A stretch of DNA of 9,993 nt from an uncultured Acidobacteriota bacterium (GTDB taxonomy: Bacteria; Acidobacteriota; Blastocatellia; RBC074): positions 1-9,993 of the forward strand of contig CALBSU010000596.1 of assembly GCA_937967285.1 (NCBI GenBank), in the 5' to 3' direction. A program made the translations under genes and the position numbers. Positions 1 to 9,993 of the stretch are shown piece after piece. Below the pieces are notes generated by a model. It saw only the letters and a program-made list of their open reading frames with translations. It searched no databases and was not told the origin of the DNA. Each line of letters starts with the position of its first letter. Position 1 is the stretch's first letter.

Positions 1-48
1 CGGGACGGGAATTTCACGTATCCGTATCGAGACTGGCCGTCGGAGTAG
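1..48 (+). CDS. Possible C-terminal end of an upstream gene (partial)
   Basis: Frame 1 is open from the window edge to a TAG at 46-48 and reads RDGNFTYPYRDWPSE. Of the three plus-strand frames, all open here, this one has the most GC-rich third positions, matching the codon choice of the genes downstream. If real, its stop lies 28 bases before the next start, so the gene could be the preceding member of the same transcription unit. Fifteen residues are too few to assign a family, and I do not recognise them. The other two frames remain possible, or the edge may be non-coding. Confidence 0.35.
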   Translation, partial: RDGNFTYPYRDWPSE

Positions 49-76
49 TTATTAACATTATCCCGAGGAATCGGAA

Positions 77-1492
77 ATGAGCATGGACCTGATACTCGAA
101 GCCTGGGTGAGCGGGCTGATCGAGATCTCGAAACTGAAATGGATGCTCGGATCGGGGCGTCGCTGGCAGCCGGGTGAAAAGCTGAAGCTGCTCTTCACGG
201 GTTACAACGGGACGCGCAACACGGGCGCCGACGTTCGAGTCGAGGAGATGCTCCGGCAGGTCAGGCACATCCTGGGCGAGGACAGATGCGAGTTGAGCGT
301 GCTGAGCCAGAACTTCGAGCTGACGCGCGGATATTTCAAGGGTGTCGATCAGGTTCGGCTGCCGGACATCTTTCCGCCGATGCTGTCGCGCGAAGTTCCC
401 CGTTTCGACGGGGTCGTGGCCTGCGAAGGCTCGATGTTCAAGAGCAAGTTCGCCAACGCGCTGACGACGATGATGGTCGGCTCGCTCGGTATCGCGTCAG
501 CCCAGAACAAGCTCTCGGTCGGATACGGCGCCGAGGCGGGACACATGGATCCGACGGTCGCATGGATGGTCAGAAGGTACTGTTCCGATTCGCTGATCAT
601 CACACGCAACCCGGAATCTCAGGATGTGCTCGGCAAACTCGGAGTGACGACCGCGCTCGGGACCGATACGGCCTGGACATTCGAGCCGCTCGGCAGGGAG
701 TACGGCGACGCCGAGCTGAAGAAACTGGGCTGGGACGGCGCATCGCCGGTGCTGGTCGTCTGTCCGATCAACCCGTTCTGGTGGCCGGTCAAGGCGTCGG
801 TCGGCAAGTTCATCGCCAGGACGATCACCGGGGCGTACTCAGACAGCCATTACCGCTCGGTCTATTTCCACAATTCCGGACCTGAGGTCGAAAAGGCCTA
901 TCATCATTATCTTTCGTCGATGGCGAACGCTGTCGACCGGTTCCGGAAGGATCGCAACATCTTCGTTATTCTGGTGGCGATGGAGAAACTGGACACCCGT
1001 GCCTGCGCGAGGATGTCTGAGATGCTCGGCGGAGTCCCGACGCTCTCCTCAGCCGACTACGATATGTACCAGCTGGTCTCGATCCTGCGAAGCTGCAATT
1101 ATATGGTCTCGTCAAGGTATCATGGGATCGTGACCTGCATGCCCGGAATGGTCGCCTCGGCCGGTGTGACGATGGACGAGCGAATTCGTAATCTGATGCA
1201 CGAACGAGGTCATCAGGATCTGCTCCTGAATGTGGACGATCCCGATCTGGAGGAGAGGCTGCACGCCATCCTGCTGAAACTCGAAGCTGACCAGGAGTCG
1301 ATCCGCGAGGGAATCGGCCGGACCGTCGCAAAGAACCTTAAGATGATGGCGCGGATGGGCATCTATTTCGAGGAACACGTCCAGAGGCGTTACCCTGAGT
1401 TCCCTATCCGGAAGGGGCTCCAGAGCTGGGACAACTATCTGCCGCCGATCAGCCCGGGGTTGACTCGGCTGCTCGAAAAGTACGATTCATAA
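77..1492 (+). CDS. Polysaccharide pyruvyl transferase family protein
   Basis: A 471-residue protein that looks like the polysaccharide pyruvyl transferase family (CsaB/WcaK type), whose characterised members move a pyruvyl group from phosphoenolpyruvate onto a sugar of an exopolysaccharide or cell-wall glycan. An N-terminal glycine/asparagine-rich strand-loop sits near residues 38-56 (LLFTGYNGTRNTGADVRVE), resembling the family's GxxNxGD region. The C-terminal half carries the conserved SSRYHGI at 345-351, whose Arg and His are typical of the family's donor-binding site. About 37 residues precede the core and about 80 follow the SRYHG region, so it is longer than the usual 300-400 residues. 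There is no obvious signal peptide, so it should be cytoplasmic. The start at 77 is preferred over the ATG at 83 because GAGGA at 65-69 lies 7 bases upstream. The next gene starts 9 bases after its stop, so it is probably co-transcribed with lipid genes. The sugar acceptor is unknown; some family members may not be pyruvyl transferases. Confidence 0.78.
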   Translation: MSMDLILEAWVSGLIEISKLKWMLGSGRRWQPGEKLKLLFTGYNGTRNTGADVRVEEMLRQVRHILGEDRCELSVLSQNFELTRGYFKGVDQVRLPDIFPPMLSREVPRFDGVVACEGSMFKSKFANALTTMMVGSLGIASAQNKLSVGYGAEAGHMDPTVAWMVRRYCSDSLIITRNPESQDVLGKLGVTTALGTDTAWTFEPLGREYGDAELKKLGWDGASPVLVVCPINPFWWPVKASVGKFIARTITGAYSDSHYRSVYFHNSGPEVEKAYHHYLSSMANAVDRFRKDRNIFVILVAMEKLDTRACARMSEMLGGVPTLSSADYDMYQLVSILRSCNYMVSSRYHGIVTCMPGMVASAGVTMDERIRNLMHERGHQDLLLNVDDPDLEERLHAILLKLEADQESIREGIGRTVAKNLKMMARMGIYFEEHVQRRYPEFPIRKGLQSWDNYLPPISPGLTRLLEKYDS

Positions 1493-1501
1493 ACTGAAGA
1501 T

Positions 1502-3157
<1,656 letters not shown>

Positions 3158-3167
3158 AGAGGGACCT

Positions 3168-3329
<162 letters not shown>

Positions 3330-3362
3330 GGAATAGCACCACGCTTTGAGCTGCGCAGTGAT

Positions 3363-4166
3363 ATGAACAACTACAGCGGAGAGACGCTCTCCTGGGAGAT
3401 CATCGACGGGTGCATCGAGCTGGCGCTCCATCGCGAGCCGTGCAACGAGATCGGATCGAAGACGCTCGAAGAGCTTGAACGATTCGTCTCAGCGCTGGGC
3501 GAGATGGAGCGGGAAGCGCATGCGCTCATCATCTACAGTCGGATGAAGGCAGGCTTCTGTGCCGGCGCCGACCTGCGCGAGCTCTATTTCGGGGCCTCCG
3601 GGATGGGCTTCGCGAACGCCGAACCTCTGGTCCGGGATTTTCTCAACCGCATCCATACGGTTATGAATGCGATCGACGCATCGCCACTGACGACGATTGC
3701 GGCCGTGCACGGGGTGACATTTGGCGGAGGGTTCGAGCTGGCGCTGACCTGCGATCTGATCTTCGCCGACAAGATGGCGCGTTTCTGTTTCCCGGAATTG
3801 AGGCTTGGCCTGATTCCGGGATTCGGCGGGATACCGAGACTGCGGCGGGATCTCGGAAACGCCGTGGTGCGGGATATTCTTCTGACCGGACGGAGCATCA
3901 ACGCGACCAAGGCGCAGAACGTCGGGCTTGTCAGCCAGCTGGCTGGCGAGAATGAATCGCTCCGTGTGGCCCGGTTCACGGCTGCGCAGATCGGCAAGTT
4001 CGACCGCCGGACGAGCGCCGAAGCCAAGAGATTTCTCAAACCTATTCCATATCGGGAACTGCAGGAAGAGATCGATATTTTCTGCCGTCTTTTCACCGAG
4101 CCGGCAGTCGAGGCGGGACTGCGCAAATTCGTCGAAAGCACGGATGCGCTCCCCTATCTGCCATAA
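3363..4166 (+). CDS. Enoyl-CoA hydratase/isomerase (crotonase) family protein
   Basis: A 267-residue crotonase-fold enzyme, normal length for the family. Oxyanion-hole segments are GFCAGADL at 64-71 and VTFGGGFEL at 118-126. Both acidic residues that drive hydration in classical enoyl-CoA hydratase are kept: Glu125 (GGGFELAL) and Glu145 (FPELRLGL), followed by the family signature [12 protein letters not shown] at 149-160. It should therefore interconvert trans-2-enoyl and 3-hydroxyacyl thioesters; the thioester carrier (CoA or the neighbouring ACP) is not known. No clear ribosome-binding site precedes the ATG at 3363, but the start fits the family, whose first strand begins about 8 residues in. 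It follows a 75-base spacer, the longest gap in the cluster, and its stop lies 11 bases before the KAS III gene. Isomerase or lyase activity remains possible. Confidence 0.9.
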   Translation: MNNYSGETLSWEIIDGCIELALHREPCNEIGSKTLEELERFVSALGEMEREAHALIIYSRMKAGFCAGADLRELYFGASGMGFANAEPLVRDFLNRIHTVMNAIDASPLTTIAAVHGVTFGGGFELALTCDLIFADKMARFCFPELRLGLIPGFGGIPRLRRDLGNAVVRDILLTGRSINATKAQNVGLVSQLAGENESLRVARFTAAQIGKFDRRTSAEAKRFLKPIPYRELQEEIDIFCRLFTEPAVEAGLRKFVESTDALPYLP

Positions 4167-4177
4167 TAAGGAGTGAT
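4167..4177 (+). promoter_or_regulatory. Strong ribosome-binding site for the KAS III gene
   Basis: The 11 bases between the crotonase stop and the next ATG read TAAGGAGTGAT, almost a full complement of the 3' end of 16S rRNA. It is the strongest ribosome-binding site I see in this window and fixes the start at 4178. By contrast, the two genes after KAS III have almost no Shine-Dalgarno sequence, so this site may set the translation level for the KAS III-ACP block. Confidence 0.85.
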
Positions 4178-5182
<1,005 letters not shown>

Positions 5183-5188
5183 AACTTT

Positions 5189-5431
<243 letters not shown>

Positions 5432-5439
5432 CTTATCGA

Positions 5440-7182
5440 ATGGCAACAGACACCCGTTCTCAAGTGGTCATGATCGATCTGGCCGCCCACCAGTCGCTGG
5501 GCTCGGCGCTGCGCGAAGCTGTCGCGAAGTTCGCGGATGAGATCTGCCTGATCGAGGCCGATCGCGAACGCGAGAACCATCGCCTGACCTATCGCCAATA
5601 CAACGAGATGGCGATGAAGCTGGCGGCCTTTCTGCAGAGCCGCGGTTTCGGCGCCGATTCGCGGGCGGCGATCATCATGACCAATCAGTCGCGCTGGCCT
5701 GTCTCGGCGTATGCGGTCTTTTATTCGGGCGGCGTGCTGGTCCCGCTCGACTACAAGCTGACCGCGCCGGAACAGCTTTCGCACCTGCTGCACTGCCGGG
5801 CCGAAGTGCTGATCACCGAGTATCACATCTGGCGAGCGATCACTCAGTGTGAGGACTTCGACAAGCTGCCGGCGCGGACGGTGATCGTGACGGATGCGCC
5901 GAAGAACGCCGAACTGCACGGCGCGATCCGGTGGGAAGAGGCTCAGAGCGAGTCCGAACCGGCCTTCATTGCGCGCGCTCGCGGCGACTGGGCGTGCATC
6001 GTCTACTCTTCGGGAACCGGCGGACGACCGAAGGGCTGCGTTATGACGTACGACAATTACCTGGAGCAGTGCGCGGCGCTGACGGCCCTCTACCCTTTCT
6101 GGCCGGGCGTCAGATACCTGAGCATCCTGCCGTCCAATCATGCCATCGACTTCATGGTCGGCTTCATCGGTCCGTTCGTCTGCGGCGCGGCGGTGGTCCA
6201 TCTGAGGACGCTCAGACCGGAGTTCGTGCGCGAGGCGTTCCCGCGTTTCAAGATCACCTATGTCGCGCTTGTCCCGCTGATCCTCAAGAATCTGCAGACA
6301 GGGCTTCAGACGCGCTTCGATGAGCTGCCGCCGCTGAAACGCGCCGTCTTCAACCTGTTGAGAGGAATCAATAAAGCCCTGACCCGCCGGCAGCCGAATC
6401 TCGAGCTGAGCAGGAAGCTGCTCAAACAGGTTCATGAGGCGTTCGGCGGGGAACTGCGCGCGATCTTCACCGGCGGCGCCTTCAGCGATCCCGGAATGCT
6501 GCAGTTCTTCTACGATCTGGGCATCCAGGTCGGCAACGGCTACGGCCTGACCGAAGCCGGCACCGCGCTGACGCTCAACGACTTCAAGCCGTTTCGGGCC
6601 GACACGGTCGGCAAACCGCTTCCGGGGATCGAACTGCGGATCGTCAATCCTGATGCCGACGGGATCGGCCAGGTCGCGGCACGCAGCCGGACGCTGATGT
6701 CTCATTACCTCGACGATCCGGAACTGACTGCCGAGACGATCGTGGACGGCTGGCTGATGACGGGAGATCTGGGTCGCTTCGATTCGACGGGACATCTGCA
6801 GCTCTTCGGCCGCGTCAAGAATATGATCGTCACCGAAGAAGGCAAGAACGTATATCCAGAGGACATCGAGAGCGCTTTCGAGGGCCTGCCGGTCAAGGAG
6901 TTCTGCGTCTTCGCGGCCAACTACGTCTGGCCGGAGCGGTCGATGATGGGTGAAAAGCTGATCATCGTCCTGCACCCCGAGGAAGGCCGGCCGTTCGACG
7001 ATTCCATCAGGGCGGATATGGTCGCCCGCAACAACCGGCTCCTCAATTACAAGCGCGTCAGCGGTTATGTTCTGTGGGACACTGAGTTCCCGAGAACCGC
7101 GTCGATGAAGATCAAAAGGATAGCGCTGGCTGAAGAGATACGGTCGCGCTTCGAACGCGAGGAAGCGCTCAAAGAGCTATGA
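5440..7182 (+). CDS. AMP-dependent acyl-ACP/acyl-CoA synthetase, divergent
   Basis: A 580-residue ANL-superfamily enzyme, the second in the cluster and clearly different from the one at 1502. Motifs: phosphate loop [13 protein letters not shown] at 187-199, GYGLTEAG at 367-374, MTGDLG at 440-445 (Asp443), FGRVKN at 456-461 (Arg458), KNVYPEDIE at 469-477, and a C-terminal [10 protein letters not shown] at 551-560. In that last motif the usual Gly before the catalytic Lys is Met (Met556), with Lys557 aligning to the catalytic lysine. Residues 285-335 include a lysine/arginine-rich insertion-like region ([15 protein letters not shown]) of the kind seen in long-chain acyl synthetases. Its place directly after the ACP gene suggests it loads an acyl chain onto that ACP, but CoA cannot be excluded. 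It has no visible Shine-Dalgarno and overlaps the next gene by 4 bases (ATGA). Confidence 0.88.
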   Translation: MATDTRSQVVMIDLAAHQSLGSALREAVAKFADEICLIEADRERENHRLTYRQYNEMAMKLAAFLQSRGFGADSRAAIIMTNQSRWPVSAYAVFYSGGVLVPLDYKLTAPEQLSHLLHCRAEVLITEYHIWRAITQCEDFDKLPARTVIVTDAPKNAELHGAIRWEEAQSESEPAFIARARGDWACIVYSSGTGGRPKGCVMTYDNYLEQCAALTALYPFWPGVRYLSILPSNHAIDFMVGFIGPFVCGAAVVHLRTLRPEFVREAFPRFKITYVALVPLILKNLQTGLQTRFDELPPLKRAVFNLLRGINKALTRRQPNLELSRKLLKQVHEAFGGELRAIFTGGAFSDPGMLQFFYDLGIQVGNGYGLTEAGTALTLNDFKPFRADTVGKPLPGIELRIVNPDADGIGQVAARSRTLMSHYLDDPELTAETIVDGWLMTGDLGRFDSTGHLQLFGRVKNMIVTEEGKNVYPEDIESAFEGLPVKEFCVFAANYVWPERSMMGEKLIIVLHPEEGRPFDDSIRADMVARNNRLLNYKRVSGYVLWDTEFPRTASMKIKRIALAEEIRSRFEREEALKEL

Positions 7183-8072
7183 AGACACTCGCCGTGGTTA
7201 ATCCCGCAGCCGGTTTCGGCAAATGCGCGAAGCTACTGGGCCCGGCGCTCGACAGGCTCAGATCGGGCGGAGTCGTATTCGACGTCGCTGAAACCTCGCA
7301 TGCGGGTCACGCGACAGAGATCACGCGCGCCGCATACCGTGACGGGTATCGAGGTTTCATCGCCGTCGGCGGAGACGGCACATCGTTCGAGATCGTCAAC
7401 GGCCTGTTTCCAGAGGCGTGGGACGAGGGTGAAATCCCGACGCTCGGTTTTCTTCCGCTCGGCACCGGCAACTCGTTTCTGAGGGACTTCACCGATGAGG
7501 GCGTCGAATACGCCTCGCGCGCGATCATCGAGGGCCGCTCGCGCCCGTGCGATGTGATCAGACTGATCCACGAAGACGGCGTGGTCTACTACATCAACAT
7601 CCTGAGCCTCGGTTTCGTCGCGGATGTCTGCAACCTTGCCGGCAGGTTCAAGCTGCTCGGACCGGCCAGCTACGGACTGGCCGTTGTGCTCTGCCTGGCG
7701 CAGTTCCACAAACGGGTCTTTCACCTCAAACTCGACGGCGAAAAGGATCTGACCACGCCCTCGACCGCTCTGCTGATCTTCAACAACAGCAAGTACACCG
7801 GCGGCAACATGATGCTTGCGCCGAACGCCGAGACGGCCGACGGGCAGATCGATATCGTTCAGTGGTCGTCGAATCGCTACGATTTCATCAGCAATTTCCA
7901 TAAATGCTATGACGGATCGCATGTCGGCCATCCGCTGGTCTGGCAGGGACGGGCGCGCAGGATCGACCTCGATTTCGAGGAGCCGATCGACATCATGATC
8001 GACGGCGAAGTGATGAAGGTCCGGTTGAGGAATCTCGAAGTCCTGCCCTCGGCCCTGCGGGTCAGGGTTTAG
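7179..8072 (+). CDS. Lipid kinase of the DAGK/YegS/sphingosine kinase family
   Basis: A 297-residue ATP-dependent lipid kinase, usual length for bacterial YegS/DgkB-type proteins. The nucleotide-binding start VNPAAGFGK at 7-15 is followed by the invariant GGDGT at 64-68 and PLGTGNS at 93-99. The C-terminal beta-sandwich holds [17 protein letters not shown] at 202-218, then ADGQID at 220-225, and IDGE at 274-277. It should transfer the ATP gamma-phosphate to a hydroxyl of a membrane lipid: diacylglycerol, a long-chain base or ceramide, or another lipid alcohol. It begins inside the stop of the AMP-ligase gene (ATGA overlap), a sign of translational coupling. Neighbouring ACP and acyl-activation genes suggest a lipid made by this cluster as substrate, but the family's members vary too widely to name it. 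Confidence 0.92.
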   Translation: MKTLAVVNPAAGFGKCAKLLGPALDRLRSGGVVFDVAETSHAGHATEITRAAYRDGYRGFIAVGGDGTSFEIVNGLFPEAWDEGEIPTLGFLPLGTGNSFLRDFTDEGVEYASRAIIEGRSRPCDVIRLIHEDGVVYYINILSLGFVADVCNLAGRFKLLGPASYGLAVVLCLAQFHKRVFHLKLDGEKDLTTPSTALLIFNNSKYTGGNMMLAPNAETADGQIDIVQWSSNRYDFISNFHKCYDGSHVGHPLVWQGRARRIDLDFEEPIDIMIDGEVMKVRLRNLEVLPSALRVRV

Positions 8073-8081
8073 AAAGCGACG

Positions 8082-8930
8082 ATGGATATTAAATCGGAAG
8101 TACGGAATCATCCCAGTCACAGGTGGAGTTCGCTCGGCCTGGCGGCGCGAATCTGGTACACGACCAGAACCGTCGCGATCTGGATCGCGAGCATCATCCA
8201 TTTCTTCCCGATCTGTACGATTCTTGTGCTGATGGGAATCTTCATCGATCCGCGACGCAACGACGGACCGCAGCGCTGGCTCTTCCGCAATATCCTGCGT
8301 GTGGCGGGCGTCGATTTCGAGGTCAGGTTCTCGCCCGGCTTCGATCGGACGCGGACCAGCTTCTTCGTCTGCAATCACATCGACATCTGGGACGCGTTCA
8401 TCATCTATTCGGCCATCCCGCAGTTCGTCCGGGGACTCGAGCACGAATCTCACTTCAAGGTTCCCGCCTACGGCTGGATGATGAAGCGGTTCGGCAACGT
8501 GCCCGTCCCGCCGGAGGGCAATCTGACCAAATACAAGCAGATGATGAAGCAGGCGAGAGAGGCGCTCGACAGCGGAGTCAGCCTGATCGTCTTCGCCGAG
8601 GGGTCGCGCACGATGTCGGGTTTGCCGCGCGAGTTCAATCCCGGAGTCTTCCGGATGGCGATCCAGTTCGGGTATCCGGTCGCACCGATGAGCATCGTCG
8701 GCGCATATGAGTTCAGCCGGAAAGGCGACTGGAAGCTCTTCCCCTCGAAGATCACTGTCTTCATGCACGACACGATCGACACTTCGGGGATGACCAAAAA
8801 TGACATCGAGCCGCTGAGGCAGCGCGTGCAGAATATCGTGGCCGCTCCGCTGCTTGAGTTTTACGGGATCCCCGGCGAATCCGCTCCGGAACGAGCCGAC
8901 ATTCCCGTCAAGTTGCAGGAATCGAAGTGA
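8082..8930 (+). CDS. PlsC-type 1-acylglycerol-3-phosphate/lysophospholipid acyltransferase
   Basis: A 282-residue membrane-bound acyltransferase of the LPLAT/PlsC family. A hydrophobic stretch at about 32-54 is a likely membrane anchor. The catalytic HX4D motif is [10 protein letters not shown] at 97-106 (His99, Asp104). [14 protein letters not shown] at 125-138 matches the second block, FAEGSRT at 171-177 is the substrate-binding block, and [13 protein letters not shown] at 198-210 is the fourth. It should move an acyl chain from acyl-ACP or acyl-CoA to a hydroxyl of a lysolipid, classically making phosphatidic acid. Weak AGAAAG lies before the ATG. Its neighbours, a lipid kinase (9 bases upstream) and a CrtC-like protein (4-base GTGA overlap), suggest a specialised acceptor rather than the housekeeping one, but this is inference. 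Confidence 0.92.
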   Translation: MDIKSEVRNHPSHRWSSLGLAARIWYTTRTVAIWIASIIHFFPICTILVLMGIFIDPRRNDGPQRWLFRNILRVAGVDFEVRFSPGFDRTRTSFFVCNHIDIWDAFIIYSAIPQFVRGLEHESHFKVPAYGWMMKRFGNVPVPPEGNLTKYKQMMKQAREALDSGVSLIVFAEGSRTMSGLPREFNPGVFRMAIQFGYPVAPMSIVGAYEFSRKGDWKLFPSKITVFMHDTIDTSGMTKNDIEPLRQRVQNIVAAPLLEFYGIPGESAPERADIPVKLQESK

Positions 8931-9874
8931 AGCCGACTGAGCTCAATCAGGTCTATTCGTCGATGTCGATGAAGAGGCGATACGAGGTCTGGTTCCTCAA
9001 GATCGCCCTGGCCGACGGCAGCGGCGCATGGTGGTTTCGGTATCTGCTGACCGATCCGGGACGGCCGGCCGGCGGAGGATGTCCGGGAACCGCTCCGTTC
9101 CAGGTCTGGGCGACCTGGTTTCCCGCTGACGGCCCGCCGACCAGCTGCATCGAGGGATTTCCCCTCGACGGGATCGAGATCTCTGGCCGGAATGAGGACC
9201 TCTCGATAGCTCACAACGATAACAGGATCTCGCATGATCGATGTGCCGGGCGCGTCTCGGCCGGTGGCCGCAACGTCAGTTGGGATCTCTCGTATAAATC
9301 GGGCGCGGGATTTTCGATGAGCGACGTCGGCTGGATTGGATTCTCTCGCACGCCGCATACCGATGCGGTCTTCGACGGCTGGATCGAGATGGATGGGATA
9401 CGACAATCGGGCTCGCCGCTCGGGTTCGGACTGCAGGGACACAACTGCGGCTTTCGCCATCGCAATCTTTGGACGTGGACTCATCTTTATGCCCGCAATG
9501 CCGACGGCTGGACGACCACTTTCGAGGCGCTGGAATATGAGATCGGCTTCGGCCTCTATTTCAGAAAAGCGCTGCTCTGGCACAACGGCAATCTTCACGT
9601 CCTGAAGGGATTCAATACCTTCGAGAGAGATCGCGACCGCATGAGGTGGAGTTTCGACTGCTTCGAGAAGAGCACCGGACTCGCGGTCCATGCCGAGATC
9701 GACGGCGGCGGGATTTCGCAGCACAGACTTCCCTACACCAGAACAGACTGTTCGGGGACATTCGAGGTTGCCAACAACAGCCTCGCCCGCGGATCGATCA
9801 CCATCGGACATCCCGACCGCCCCGAATTGACGCTCACAGGCGACGCCGGGGCGGTGCTCGAAATGGTCGGATAA
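8927..9874 (+). CDS. CrtC/AttH/tocopherol-cyclase-like lipocalin-fold protein
   Basis: A 315-residue soluble-looking protein with alternating beta-strand patterns and many aromatic residues. The start segment [19 protein letters not shown] (19-37) and the central [20 protein letters not shown] (171-190) recall the double-lipocalin superfamily that holds hydroxyneurosporene hydratase CrtC, AttH and tocopherol cyclase, where a (D/G)HNWG...W.W motif is typical; here the Trp of HNWG is Cys174. Known members act on hydrophobic prenyl or carotenoid chains by acid-base chemistry without a cofactor. There is no signal peptide. The start is GTG at 8927, inside the stop of the acyltransferase gene, with AGGA at 8917-8920 and good spacing; the next ATG (codon 13) would leave no such site. 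As the last gene of the lipid cluster it could act on or bind the product. Family assignment rests on motif resemblance and is moderate; specific function is unknown. Confidence 0.6.
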   Translation: MKPTELNQVYSSMSMKRRYEVWFLKIALADGSGAWWFRYLLTDPGRPAGGGCPGTAPFQVWATWFPADGPPTSCIEGFPLDGIEISGRNEDLSIAHNDNRISHDRCAGRVSAGGRNVSWDLSYKSGAGFSMSDVGWIGFSRTPHTDAVFDGWIEMDGIRQSGSPLGFGLQGHNCGFRHRNLWTWTHLYARNADGWTTTFEALEYEIGFGLYFRKALLWHNGNLHVLKGFNTFERDRDRMRWSFDCFEKSTGLAVHAEIDGGGISQHRLPYTRTDCSGTFEVANNSLARGSITIGHPDRPELTLTGDAGAVLEMVG

Positions 9875-9885
9875 CAGGCTTTCGA

Positions 9886-9993
9886 TCAGAGCTGCGGATT
9901 CGCGGCCCTGAATACTCCGCCTCCCGTTCCGGCAAAGATCAGATTCGAGCTGACGGTGAAATCCGAAATCTTCGGATTGAGCAGTCCCGCATT
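9886..9993 (-). CDS. C-terminus of a probable BNR/beta-propeller repeat protein (partial)
   Basis: Read on the minus strand from the window edge, 35 codons end in TGA (plus-strand 9886-9888). The tail holds NPKISDFTVSSNLIFAGTGG (6-25) followed by GVFRA. A blade of the form (I/V)(Y/F)AGT.GGGVFRS is characteristic of BNR/sialidase-like and photosystem-II-stability-factor-like beta-propellers, often extracellular. So a longer propeller gene, cut by the window, points toward this operon. Its stop is 11 bases from the stop of the CrtC-like gene, an unusually tight tail-to-tail arrangement with no room for a classical terminator in between. Only one partial blade is visible, so architecture, secretion signal and function cannot be judged. 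Confidence 0.6.
   Translation of the reverse strand, partial: NAGLLNPKISDFTVSSNLIFAGTGGGVFRAANPQL

Noticed and set aside
46..66. AT-rich patch before the first full gene as a promoter
   Set aside because: It stands out from the GC-rich surround, but I cannot find a matched -35 and -10 pair at proper spacing.
7233..8768. Long open frame on the minus strand (about 511 codons)
   Set aside because: It spans two real genes and their junction (lipid kinase and acyltransferase) and shows no domain; it is an antisense shadow.
8861..9811. Minus-strand frame of about 316 codons opposite the CrtC-like gene
   Set aside because: It is about as long as the plus-strand gene, so I compared both. The plus strand has a ribosome-binding site, coupling to the acyltransferase and a recognisable motif; the minus frame has none.

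Overview
The window is GC-rich (about 60 % by eye), densely coding bacterial DNA. Nine plus-strand genes of recognisable or arguable family and one tiny membrane protein run head to tail from position 77 to 9874. A short fragment of another plus-strand gene may lie at the left edge, and the C-terminus of a minus-strand gene enters from the right edge. I see no tRNA, rRNA, insertion sequence, CRISPR array or phage gene, and no gene-free stretch over 300 bases; the longest gap is 75 bases. The phylum cannot be named from this sequence. GC-rich codon choice, a tandem TAGAAAG heptamer array, and a probable beta-propeller (BNR-type) protein next door fit a Gram-negative environmental lineage, but this is inference.

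Layout: a possible upstream gene end (1-48); a polysaccharide pyruvyl transferase family protein (77-1492); a long-chain acyl-CoA-synthetase-like AMP-ligase (1502-3157); a 39-residue single-pass membrane protein (3168-3287); the heptamer array (3285-3326); a crotonase-family enoyl-CoA hydratase (3363-4166); a FabH-type ketoacyl-ACP synthase III (4178-5182); an acyl carrier protein (5189-5431); a second, divergent AMP-ligase (5440-7182); a DAGK/YegS/sphingosine-kinase-type lipid kinase (7179-8072); a PlsC-type acyltransferase (8082-8930); and a CrtC/AttH/tocopherol-cyclase-like protein (8927-9874). The minus-strand propeller gene ends at 9886, only 11 bases from the last plus-strand stop.

Gaps of 6-12 bases and 4-base ATGA/GTGA overlaps suggest one or two operons; the only possible internal break is the 75-base heptamer spacer. 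Read together, the genes look like a dedicated lipid pathway: activation of an acyl chain by an AMP-ligase, loading on a private ACP, condensation by KAS III, hydration/dehydration by the crotonase, transfer by the PlsC-type enzyme, phosphorylation by the lipid kinase, and a possible late step by the CrtC-like protein. The pyruvyl transferase hints that a glycan or glycolipid is involved. The families are well supported, but the final product is unknown and the order of steps is inference. The set does not match the Ole hydrocarbon, sphingolipid, aryl polyene or beta-branching cassettes I know.
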